Assembly: GCA_021161625.1 (NCBI GenBank)
Contig: JAGHAG010000078.1
Span: 1-8,481 of the forward strand
Reading direction: 5' to 3'
Source: Elusimicrobiota bacterium
GTDB lineage: Bacteria > CG03
DNA length: 8,481 nucleotides
Part shown: one piece after another, positions 1 through 6,423 of the stretch
Layout: each line of letters begins with the position of its first letter
How positions within the stretch are numbered: position 1 is the stretch's first letter
Program-made: the position numbers and the translations under genes
The notes under the pieces: model-generated
The model's database searches: none
The model's input: only the letters and a program-made list of their open reading frames with translations
What the model was told of the DNA's origin: nothing

Positions 1-2350
1 CTTCTATTCTTTTTATGTCATCCTGAACCTGCTTCCATTCAACTTGAAATTTTTCAAATCTCTGCTTTCTTGCTTCAATTTCTGCATCTGTTAGAAGTTT
101 GCGTGCTTCTTCCTGTGTTGCCTGTGTTTTTTCAAGCAGGGCAAGTTCATTAACGTATTCGTTTCTTTTTACTTCAAGTTCAGAAATTTTTTTTGAGATT
201 TCCTGCTTTTCTTCTTCTATTTTTTTTATGTTTTTTTCAAAATCTTCCTTTTCTTTTTCCAGAATATCTACTCGGGAATTTAAGTTCTGAAGTTCATTTT
301 TTAACTGCTTAATATAAGATTCTTTTTCAAAAATAAGCCTTTCTTTTTTTGAAATTTCATCAATTAAACCCTGAAGTTTCCTTTCTTCATCCTGAAGTGC
401 TGACTTTTTATTTTTTATTTCATCTTCTGTTTGTTTTATTCGGGATAAAACTTCTTCTATTTCCTTTGAGATGTCTTTTGACCCGCCTTTGAAAATCTGA
501 GATATATAAATCCCGAAAGGAAGTTTTATTGTCCTGTCTTTTTTTATAAAGAATTGATTCCTCTCATCTTTAATGCTGAAAATAAAATTTAAAAATTTTT
601 TTACAAGGGAATTCTGGGTTCTAAAATGCAGAGAATCCTCCTGCGAAGTTTGAAGTTTATCCAAACTTTCAGCACAAACAATTAAAACAGGGGGGATATT
701 TTCCTTTTCCTTTAATTTTTCAACTGAGGAAGTATTCTTGAAAAACAGCACTCCGCCAAACTGCCTCAAAAAAGAAGAAAGGGCTTTTGCTTCCTCTGAG
801 ATAAATTCTACCTCACTTTCAAGGTCACAGATAAAACCTTCTTCTTTTGACATTTGCAGGACAAATTCTTTCCACCGGCTTTTACTTTTTTCAAAAATCT
901 CTCTTTCTTTTTCAAGTTTCCCAACCTCTATTCTTAACTTCTGGAATTTGTTTTTTGAATTTTCTATTTCTTCTTTAATGCTGGAAATTCTTTCAAAAAG
1001 GTCCTTTTTGGAATTTTGGAGATTTTCAAGAGTTGTTTTTGCTTCACTTATGCTTTTTTGAATTTCATTTACCTGATTTTGAATTTCTTTTTTTTCTTTT
1101 TTCTCCTCTTCTTTCTGTTTGAGGTTTTTTTGTATCTGGAAATTTATTCTTGACCGCATTTCGTCTAAACTTAAAATTCTGTTTTTCAATGTCGCTATTT
1201 CTGAAACCGTTGAAAAAAGTTTCTTTTTTGCCCCTTCAAGTTTCTCAAGAAGTTTAGAACTTTCAATTTCTGAAAGATCTCTCACCTGCGCGAAACTCTT
1301 TTCAATTTCATCTTTTTGACTTAAAAGTTCCTCAAGTTTTTGTTTTTTGTGAATATAAATTTCTTCATTTTCTTTTAATTTTTGTTGAAGATTTTCTATT
1401 TCCTGAGGAAGTGTGGAGAGTCTATTTTTTATGAATGAAGTTTTCTCTTCAAGAACTTTTTTCTGGGAATAAATTTCGGTATTTTTTTTCTGTGTTGTAG
1501 AAATTGCCTCTTCACAGGCATCCATCTCCATTTTCATCTTTTCAAGTTCCGATGCTTTGAGGGTGTAACTGGTCTGGGCTTCTGTCAGAGAAGTATTCAA
1601 TCTTTCAAGACTTTTTCTGAAAACCTCGTCTTTTTTTTGATATTCCAGCCAGTCGCAGAGAAGATTGTTTAAAATTGCCTGATTTAAATCCTGCTTTAAT
1701 TTTTCATACCTTTTTGCTTTTCTTGCCTGCGATTCTAAAACTTTTATCTCCCCCTCCAGTTCTCTTTTCACATCCTCAATTCTGTTTAAATCTGCCTGTG
1801 TTCTTTCTATTCTTCTTATTGTCTCCTCCCGGTGAACCCTGAATTTTGTAACTCCTGCTGCCTCATCAAAAAAAATGCGAATTTGCTGGGGAGAAGATTC
1901 CAGAATGGCATTCACCTCTGCGAGTTCAATTGTTGTATAGGAATTTGTCATAACCCCTGTATTCATAAAAAGTTCCTTGATGTCTTTCATACGGACAGGT
2001 CCCCTGTTTATGAAATAGCCCGACTCTCCATCTGCATAAAGTTTTCTTGTAATGAGAACCTCAGCACTGTTTAAATTAAGCCAGTTTGAGGAATTGTCAA
2101 GAAGAAGGCTTACCTGAGCAAAACCAACTGCAGGTCTTGTGGCAGAACCGTGAAAAATAACATCACTCCCTTTAATACCTCTTATTTTTCTGGGGTTTGT
2201 TTCGCACAGAACCCACCTGATTGCATCAACAATGTTTGATTTCCCACAGCCATTCGGACCAACAATTGCAGTAATTCCTTCTTCAAAATTGATGACAATT
2301 TTGTCAGCAAATGACTTAAAGCCCTGCAGTTCAAGTTGTTTTAAATACAT
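1..2350 (-). CDS. smc: Chromosome partition protein SMC, partial (C-terminus beyond window)
   Basis: ATPase that organises and segregates chromosomes as a homodimer, normally with ScpA and ScpB. The frame is open from ATG at 2350 to the window edge (783 codons; family members are about 1150-1200 aa). Seen: N-terminal head with the typical start MYLKQLELQGFKSFADK, Walker A GPNGCGKS (residues 31-38), the region with Arg57 (RKIRG..GSDVIF), INRGPVRMKDIKELF (115-128) and FFDEAAG (160-166). From about residue 170 there is a long Glu/Lys/Gln-rich coiled coil, then a non-coil segment at about 500-622 (CDLESEVEF..., IPPVLIVCAESL) that should be the hinge, then a returning coil. The Walker B/signature head lies outside the window. 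Oddities: the Q-loop glutamine position is Leu143 (YTTIELAEV where most SMCs have YSIIGQGKV or similar), and the hinge looks short and divergent. There is no Shine-Dalgarno upstream; the ATG abuts a palindromic repeat. The start is fixed by the conserved N-terminus. Confidence 0.95.
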   Translation of the reverse strand, partial: MYLKQLELQGFKSFADKIVINFEEGITAIVGPNGCGKSNIVDAIRWVLCETNPRKIRGIKGSDVIFHGSATRPAVGFAQVSLLLDNSSNWLNLNSAEVLITRKLYADGESGYFINRGPVRMKDIKELFMNTGVMTNSYTTIELAEVNAILESSPQQIRIFFDEAAGVTKFRVHREETIRRIERTQADLNRIEDVKRELEGEIKVLESQARKAKRYEKLKQDLNQAILNNLLCDWLEYQKKDEVFRKSLERLNTSLTEAQTSYTLKASELEKMKMEMDACEEAISTTQKKNTEIYSQKKVLEEKTSFIKNRLSTLPQEIENLQQKLKENEEIYIHKKQKLEELLSQKDEIEKSFAQVRDLSEIESSKLLEKLEGAKKKLFSTVSEIATLKNRILSLDEMRSRINFQIQKNLKQKEEEKKEKKEIQNQVNEIQKSISEAKTTLENLQNSKKDLFERISSIKEEIENSKNKFQKLRIEVGKLEKEREIFEKSKSRWKEFVLQMSKEEGFICDLESEVEFISEEAKALSSFLRQFGGVLFFKNTSSVEKLKEKENIPPVLIVCAESLDKLQTSQEDSLHFRTQNSLVKKFLNFIFSIKDERNQFFIKKDRTIKLPFGIYISQIFKGGSKDISKEIEEVLSRIKQTEDEIKNKKSALQDEERKLQGLIDEISKKERLIFEKESYIKQLKNELQNLNSRVDILEKEKEDFEKNIKKIEEEKQEISKKISELEVKRNEYVNELALLEKTQATQEEARKLLTDAEIEARKQRFEKFQVEWKQVQDDIKRIE

Positions 2351-2415
2351 AAGATAGTCAGGGGGCTATGCCCCCTGAAACCCCCATTTCCTTTACAATT
2401 TCTTACTGCCTTCAT
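2341..2415 (-). CDS. Possible 24-codon upstream ORF overlapping the smc start
   Basis: An ATG at 2415-2413 is preceded by GAGG with a 4-nt gap and opens 24 codons (beginning MKAVRNCKGN, ending PLTILCI) before TAA at 2343-2341. The stop lies inside the first codons of smc, so the frames overlap by 10 nt. smc has no visible Shine-Dalgarno, so ribosomes ending here could re-initiate at its ATG, which would make this a coupling leader. The peptide has no recognisable family, and its second half is simply a translation of the palindromic repeat. Part of the ORF, including its stop, may therefore be chance. Confidence 0.3.
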   Translation of the reverse strand: MKAVRNCKGNGGFRGHSPLTILCI

Positions 2416-2443
2416 AAATCCTCAACTATCCCCTGACTATCTT
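2351..2443. repeat. Palindromic element with 14-bp terminal inverted repeats in the smc leader
   Basis: Perfect 14-bp inverted arms aagatagtcagggg (2351-2364) and cccctgactatctt (2430-2443) enclose 65 nt. Inside is a second perfect hairpin, tcagggggc / gccccctga (2358-2366 and 2370-2378, loop tat). The two structures share 2358-2364 and so cannot form at once. The inner part, read on the minus strand as GGGGTTTCAGGGG...CCCCTGAC, recurs on the plus strand at 6956-6983. The element abuts the smc start codon. No target-site duplication is evident. It could be a MITE-like or REP-like repeat, or a cis-regulatory leader. Confidence 0.7.
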
Positions 2444-2483
2444 GTAAAATTTATTCCTTATTTGAAAAAATTTTACCTTATAA

Positions 2484-2508
2484 CATCGGAAATTGAAAAT
2501 TTCCGATG
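2484..2508. repeat. Perfect 11-bp hairpin in the priA-smc intergenic region
   Basis: The arms catcggaaatt (2484-2494) and aatttccgatg (2498-2508) pair perfectly around a 3-nt gaa loop. No T-run follows directly on the minus strand, so it is a poor match to an intrinsic terminator for priA. The cggaaatt/aatttccg core also occurs in the 11-bp, 3-nt-loop hairpin at 6988-7012, which suggests one repeat family. Confidence 0.6.
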
Positions 2509-2549
2509 CAATAAATTCGTATTTCCCTAAATTAATTTTTCTGATAGAA

Positions 2550-2578
2550 ATAATACAAAATCTTTCTGCTTTAATCAA
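2550..2578 (-). promoter_or_regulatory. Putative sigma-70-type promoter for smc
   Basis: On the minus strand, TTGATT (2578-2573) lies 17 nt from TATTAT (2555-2550): 4/6 and 5/6 matches to the consensus with ideal spacing. Transcription would begin near 2543, just past the priA stop, giving smc a leader of about 190 nt that contains the hairpins and the possible uORF. In such AT-rich DNA, chance matches are common. Confidence 0.45.
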
Positions 2579-2602
2579 CAATTTGTGTGGGAGCAAAAAA
2601 TT

Positions 2603-4342
2603 TCACAGCTCCACTATACTTATATGTTTTTTTAAATTTTGCGAAAATTCAGGGATTTTTTCTATTTTTGAAAGAAAGGAAACTCTGCCTTCCTCGTCTT
2701 TCTCCAAATCTGTGACTTCAAATGCTTTCTTTTTTACAATTCTGTAAACTTGTTTTGCAAATTTCTCTTTTACTGAAAATTTAAGAAACCTTGCAAAAGG
2801 CGGAAAATTAAATTGTTTCCTTATTTCAATCTGTTTTTCGTAAAATACTTCTTTGTTTTCAAATGCTTCCTTTACAATCTGTGACGAAATCTGACTTTGA
2901 ATTAAAACTTCAATATCCTTATCTTTAAAAAAATTTCTTATTTCACTGAAAAAAAGAAATGAGATTTCCTCGCAGTTCCACAAGTTTTTATGCATAAAAA
3001 AATCCCCGTCCAGAACTCCAAAAAGAGCAACATCCTGCCAATTTTCTATCTCAAAAAAACTTCTGTCTGTTATGAAAATGGAAAACCTGCCGTTTTCAAA
3101 ATCCCTCACAATTTTTTCTTTTTCTGCATGAGAAAAATCCAGCCCTGTTGAATTTATAAACACATCTGGAAATTTTTTTCTCAAATAATAACAGATGTGT
3201 TCCCTGCCGAGGCCTCTGTTTTTCAGTTTTTTTCTTTTGCACTTCGGACATCTCTCCGGAACGGGAAAGTATTTTTTGCACTTAAAACAGTAAAGCTGCC
3301 CTTTGGAAACAGAGAGGATTCTGCCACATTTCGAACAGGACAAAACATTTCCGCAGAAAAAACACCTCATTGAAGTTGCCCAGCCACCCTTCTGAAAAAA
3401 AAGAACAACTTTTTTTCTTTCTGAAAGAGCCTGTTTGATTTTCTCTAAAAGATACGGTGAAATACCAAAGTTTTGATCCCCTGAATCAACAATTCCGTAT
3501 TTAAAACGAGTTTTCTCATCTTTACTTAAAACCTTTGCGTGGTCGTTTTTAACAAGAAAATACTCTTTTAGAGACGATGACTCTGCAAAACCAAAAAACT
3601 CCCCCCCTTCAATTTCAGACCTTTTTATTGCCACATCCTCTGTCCAGTATTGCGGATGCTGTTCTTCTCTGTAAGAGAAATTGTGCGCATCAAAAAGCGC
3701 TATAACACATCTTCTGTATGACGGCAGAAAAATCGCACTTCTTGTCCCGAAAACAACATCAACATTGCCATTTAGAAAATCAAACAAAACCTTTAACCTT
3801 TTTCCCTTTGGAACATCTGAATGAAAAACACTGAAATTCAAATCTTCAAACAATTTTAAACTTTTCTCCACTTCTTCTTTTGTCGGAAAAATTGCAATTA
3901 TTTTAAAACCCTGCGAAATTTTTTTACTGAAAATTCTTCTTGCAAATTCAAAGATTTCCCTCTGGGAGCCAAAGTAAAAATTTATAGATGACTCTGTTTT
4001 TTCCTTTTTTTTAAGAATATCACATTCAAACTTTTTTCTTCTGGAATAGAGGTTCGGGGGCAGTATGCATTTCAATGCCATACCAAGAGAAACAAAGTAG
4101 TGTTCTTTCATCCAGCAAGCAAGTTTAAAAAGATTATCCGTAAGAAGGGGAAATGCATCAATTTTTTCAAATACTTTTTTTAAATTTCTGAAATTACTTT
4201 TGACATCTCTTTCAATACAATATCCGACAATCTTTCTTTTTCCAAAAGGCACAAGGACTCTCTCTCCAAGACGGACATCAAAATCGCTCTCATAGTCAAA
4301 AAAATCCCAGATAGGTAATGGAAGAGCAACCCTTATAATCAT
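2603..4342 (-). CDS. priA: PriA-like primosomal protein N', helicase motifs degenerate
   Basis: PriA recognises stalled forks and starts replication restart; family members are normally about 730 aa with a 3'->5' helicase core. This one is 579 aa. Seen: N-terminal DNA-binding domain with the typical VALPLPIWDFFDY and GERVLVPFGKRKIVGYCIE (residues 5-44); VVFGTRSAIFLP (196-207); eight zinc-ligand cysteines in four CxxC pairs (327/330, 336/339, 352/355, 365/368) including VPERCPKC; and FYEKQIEIRKQFNFPPFARF (500-519), a PriA C-terminal hallmark. Lost: Walker A GVTGSGKT reads YFGSQREI (about 123-130), DEEH reads DAHN (218-221), GSATPS reads GFAESS (251-256), and the motif V and VI regions lack their Gly/Arg residues. 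The start at 4342 is chosen because PriA homology begins at MIIRV and its ATG overlaps the glycosylase stop as ATGA; an in-frame ATG at 4390 would add 16 non-homologous residues. Likely a structural, ATPase-inactive PriA, as known in Actinobacteria. Confidence 0.9.
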   Translation of the reverse strand: MIIRVALPLPIWDFFDYESDFDVRLGERVLVPFGKRKIVGYCIERDVKSNFRNLKKVFEKIDAFPLLTDNLFKLACWMKEHYFVSLGMALKCILPPNLYSRRKKFECDILKKKEKTESSINFYFGSQREIFEFARRIFSKKISQGFKIIAIFPTKEEVEKSLKLFEDLNFSVFHSDVPKGKRLKVLFDFLNGNVDVVFGTRSAIFLPSYRRCVIALFDAHNFSYREEQHPQYWTEDVAIKRSEIEGGEFFGFAESSSLKEYFLVKNDHAKVLSKDEKTRFKYGIVDSGDQNFGISPYLLEKIKQALSERKKVVLFFQKGGWATSMRCFFCGNVLSCSKCGRILSVSKGQLYCFKCKKYFPVPERCPKCKRKKLKNRGLGREHICYYLRKKFPDVFINSTGLDFSHAEKEKIVRDFENGRFSIFITDRSFFEIENWQDVALFGVLDGDFFMHKNLWNCEEISFLFFSEIRNFFKDKDIEVLIQSQISSQIVKEAFENKEVFYEKQIEIRKQFNFPPFARFLKFSVKEKFAKQVYRIVKKKAFEVTDLEKDEEGRVSFLSKIEKIPEFSQNLKKHISIVEL

Positions 4343-5073
4343 CCAGTTTTCAATCCAATAATTTTCATCACAATTTTTATATCTTCCCATGTAAGTTTCT
4401 TGGCAGAAGGATTTCTCAAAAGATATGCAGGATGATATGTTGGAACGAGTTTTACTGAATATTCAGGTTCCTGAGGGACTGGATTTATCTCATAGACCTT
4501 TCCTCTTAAAGAATTAATACCCCGATCTGTTTTTAGAAAATATCTTGCCGATGGTCCACCAAGAGCACAGATAACAAGAGGTTTTATTATTCTGATTTGT
4601 TCTGTTAAAATTGGAGAACACTTTAAAACCTCTTCATCAGTTGGGGGGCGGTCATTTCCCCTTTTTTCCGGATTGGATGGGTCTTTCATGGGATGACATT
4701 TGACAATGTTTGTAATATAGACATCTTCTCTTTTTATTCTCATTCCGTTTTCAATTATTCGTGTAAGGAGAGCACCAGCCCGCCCCACAAAGGGCTTTCC
4801 CCTGTGGTCTTCCTCAAATCCCGGGCCCTCACCAACAAACATAACTTTGGAAAAAGCCGAGCCCTCCCCAAAAACAAAGTTTATTCTGCTTTCTCCAAGG
4901 GGACATCTTTTGCAAGTCCTGAATTTATCTTCAAGTTTTTTAAGAAGGATTTCTCTACCCTCGCCCTGATTTTTCCTCTCTGCTTTCAGCAATTTTACAA
5001 AATCCCTGTGAACCGCATCAAAACCGAGGTCCTGTAATTCCTGAAGAAACTTTTTTACTTTTTTTCCCTGCAT
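4339..5073 (-). CDS. Uracil-DNA glycosylase, family 4 (Fe-S type)
   Basis: Removes uracil from DNA as the first step of base excision repair. At 244 aa it has an N-terminal extension of about 50 residues, then the family-4 core: FRTCKRCPLGESR (Cys54, Cys57), GEGPG (81-85), GKPFVGRAG (92-100), TNIVKCHP (Cys126), Cys152, and HPAYLLRNP (214-222). The four cysteines match the 4Fe-4S ligands of this family. The Cys126-Cys152 spacing is about ten residues longer than in compact thermophile enzymes, because of an MKDPSNPEKRG segment. The start is ATG with AGAGGA about 9 nt upstream, and it overlaps the coaB end by 19 nt. The stop overlaps the priA ATG (ATGA), which implies cotranslation with PriA. 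The usual GEAPG motif is GEGPG here. Confidence 0.93.
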   Translation of the reverse strand: MQGKKVKKFLQELQDLGFDAVHRDFVKLLKAERKNQGEGREILLKKLEDKFRTCKRCPLGESRINFVFGEGSAFSKVMFVGEGPGFEEDHRGKPFVGRAGALLTRIIENGMRIKREDVYITNIVKCHPMKDPSNPEKRGNDRPPTDEEVLKCSPILTEQIRIIKPLVICALGGPSARYFLKTDRGINSLRGKVYEINPVPQEPEYSVKLVPTYHPAYLLRNPSAKKLTWEDIKIVMKIIGLKTG

Positions 5074-5675
5074 TTACAGACTTCCTCTAAAATCAGGTCA
5101 GAAAGTTTTTCTTTTCTAATTTTATTGAAAAAAACAGCATCCCCTTTTTTTGAAATTAAAATACCTGTTGTAAAACAGGATGAAAGAGCGCTCTTTTTGT
5201 TTAAAACAATTAAATCAAAATTTTTATTTCTCATTTTTTTTAGTGCCCTTTCAACATCTATTTCATCCTCAAGGGCAAAACCCACACTGATTTTTTTCCC
5301 TTTTATTTTTCCAATTTCTTTTGCCACATCAACCGCAGGATACAGATTTATTTTCAGGCTCTTGGAGTGTATTTTTCTGGGGCTTGTTTTTGTCACCCAA
5401 TCGCAAACTGCAGCAGCAAATACAAAAATATCTGTTGAACTGAAATTCTTCTTAACTTCGTCATACATTTCATCTGCGGTTAAAACTTCTTTTACACAGG
5501 CTTTTTCAGGATACTTTATTGTTACAGGTCCTGTTATAATTTTTACTTTAAAGTTTTTTTTTAAGAAACTTTGAGCAAGAACTTTTCCCATAAAACCGCT
5601 TGAGGTATTTGTTATAAATCTGACTGTATCAATGTATTGTCTTGTTGGCCCTGAAGTTATAAGAACATTTTTCAT
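5055..5675 (-). CDS. coaB: Phosphopantothenate-cysteine ligase (CoaB), stand-alone
   Basis: Joins cysteine to 4'-phosphopantothenate using a nucleoside triphosphate, the second step from pantothenate to coenzyme A. At 206 aa it has the whole DFP-type ligase domain: VLITSGPTRQYIDTVRFITNTSSG (residues 4-27; Asn23 corresponds to the catalytic Asn210 of E. coli), FAAAVCDW (86-93), a Lys-rich RKIHSKSLKINL loop (100-111) where the family has KIKK, VGFALEDE (131-138) and LIVLNKKSAL. SSGKMG reads SSGFMG here, and ANDVS reads LNKKS. In most bacteria this domain is fused behind CoaC; here the start is ATGA-overlapped with the coaC stop. No Shine-Dalgarno is visible, so translation is probably coupled to coaC. 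Confidence 0.92.
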   Translation of the reverse strand: MKNVLITSGPTRQYIDTVRFITNTSSGFMGKVLAQSFLKKNFKVKIITGPVTIKYPEKACVKEVLTADEMYDEVKKNFSSTDIFVFAAAVCDWVTKTSPRKIHSKSLKINLYPAVDVAKEIGKIKGKKISVGFALEDEIDVERALKKMRNKNFDLIVLNKKSALSSCFTTGILISKKGDAVFFNKIRKEKLSDLILEEVCKCREKK

Positions 5676-6217
5676 AAAATTTTTTCAACAATTTTTTGAG
5701 GTGCCATCATCCTGCCAATTCCCTGTTTTCTACTTGCGAGGAAACCCCTTTCAGGACCAAGAATTTTTATTCCCATTTTTTTTATTTTTGAAATGTTTTC
5801 CTGAAGGATTCTATTCTTCCACATGGTTTCTTCCATTGCAGGAGCAATAAAAAGGGGACATTTTCTTACAAGAACCAAAGTTGTAAGAAGATTGTCGCAA
5901 ATTCCACAGGCTATTTTACTTATTGTGTTTGCAGTTGCAGGGGCAATTAAAAAAACATCTGCCCAGTATGAGAGAGAAATATGGTCTTCCTTCCACACTT
6001 TTCTCTCATCAAACTGCTCTGTAAAAACTTCATCTTTTGTTATTGCCTCAAATAAAATCGGGGAAATTAATTTTGATGCATTTGGTGAAAGAACCGCTTT
6101 TACAGAGCATCCCTTTTTTACAAGACGGCTTGCAATTTCAAGAGATTTATAGCACGCAACTGAGGAAGTAACACCCAGAAGGATGCGCTTATTTTTTTGA
6201 CTTTTCAATTCCTTCAT
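5672..6217 (-). CDS. coaC: Phosphopantothenoylcysteine decarboxylase-like flavoprotein (CoaC), stand-alone
   Basis: FMN-dependent decarboxylation of phosphopantothenoylcysteine to phosphopantetheine is the expected role. From the ATG at 6217 it is 181 aa: LLGVTSSVACYKSLEI (13-28), DHISLSYWADVFLIAPATANTISK (78-101) with the catalytic-type His79 and the PATANT FMN-binding motif, CDNLLTT, IAPAMEETMW (124-133) and GFLASRKQGIGRM (158-170). The family motif PxMNxxMW normally has a catalytic Asn; here it is Glu129. The ACGxxGxGRM motif normally has a catalytic Cys; here it is Ser162. The overall fold and the adjacent coaB still point to CoaC. The start is uncertain: a TTG at 6229 lies four codons upstream, and either start overlaps the end of the 70-aa gene (29 or 41 nt). 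Confidence 0.88.
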   Translation of the reverse strand: MKELKSQKNKRILLGVTSSVACYKSLEIASRLVKKGCSVKAVLSPNASKLISPILFEAITKDEVFTEQFDERKVWKEDHISLSYWADVFLIAPATANTISKIACGICDNLLTTLVLVRKCPLFIAPAMEETMWKNRILQENISKIKKMGIKILGPERGFLASRKQGIGRMMAPQKIVEKIL

Positions 6218-6401
6218 TAAGAGCTTCAAGGACTAAATCATTTAATTCTTTTTTTTCTAAGGGCCCTGCTTTTTGAGAGTCCTGCCATTTTTTTTCAAAA
6301 ATTTCAAAACTCTTTTTCAAAACCCTGTAAGGATACTCAACCTCATCGGTGATTTTATTTTTTAATTCTTCCTCACTAAATTTTTTTTGTTCTTTTTTCA
6401 C
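6189..6401 (-). CDS. Small hypothetical protein, 70 aa, in the rpoZ position
   Basis: GTG-started ORF with an excellent Shine-Dalgarno (AAGGAGGAG at 6414-6406, 4 nt before GTG), which supports translation. The 70-aa product is charged, predicted helical, without a membrane segment or cysteine: MKKEQKKFSEEELKNK at the N-terminus, EYPYRVLKKSFEIFEKKW in the middle, LNDLVLEALNEGIEKSKK at the end. I do not recognise it with confidence. In many bacteria the gene before coaBC is rpoZ (RNA polymerase omega), and the final ALNEGIEK loosely recalls ALREIAEGK of omega, but the RARQL hallmark is missing. The gene after tRNA-Trp is often secE, but the lack of a transmembrane helix argues against that. It overlaps the coaC start. 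Confidence 0.7.
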   Translation of the reverse strand: MKKEQKKFSEEELKNKITDEVEYPYRVLKKSFEIFEKKWQDSQKAGPLEKKELNDLVLEALNEGIEKSKK

Positions 6402-6405
6402 CTTT

Positions 6406-6414
6406 CTCCTCCTT
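6406..6414 (-). promoter_or_regulatory. Strong ribosome binding site fixing a GTG start
   Basis: AAGGAGGAG followed by AAAG and GTG. It is the strongest Shine-Dalgarno in the window and sits in the 22-nt gap between tRNA-Trp and the 70-aa gene. It identifies the GTG at 6401 as a real start. Confidence 0.8.
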
Positions 6415-6423
6415 AAGTTTTTT

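Larger units (their letters stand above)
2444..2602. other. priA-smc intergenic spacer, proximal part
   Basis: AT-rich spacer between the priA stop and the palindromic element at 2351-2443. Apart from the promoter-like sequence at 2550-2578 and the hairpin at 2484-2508 I see no gene, riboswitch consensus or clear terminator in it. Confidence 0.6.

Noticed and set aside
99..1319. Plus-strand open frames rich in Ser and Phe opposite smc
   Set aside because: They are antisense shadows of the Glu/Lys-rich coiled coil of SMC, with no ribosome sites or family resemblance.
2444..2602. Riboswitch or small RNA in the smc leader
   Set aside because: Only simple palindromes are visible; no known riboswitch consensus could be recognised.
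4343..4390. Upstream ATG for priA giving 595 aa
   Set aside because: The added 16 residues are not PriA-like, lie inside the glycosylase gene, and the ATGA overlap favours the start at 4342.
4693..6152. Plus-strand open frames opposite the glycosylase, coaB and coaC
   Set aside because: The minus-strand frames carry full family motifs; the plus-strand frames are compositional shadows.
6189..6401. Possible secE, since it follows tRNA-Trp
   Set aside because: The protein has no hydrophobic transmembrane segment, which SecE requires.
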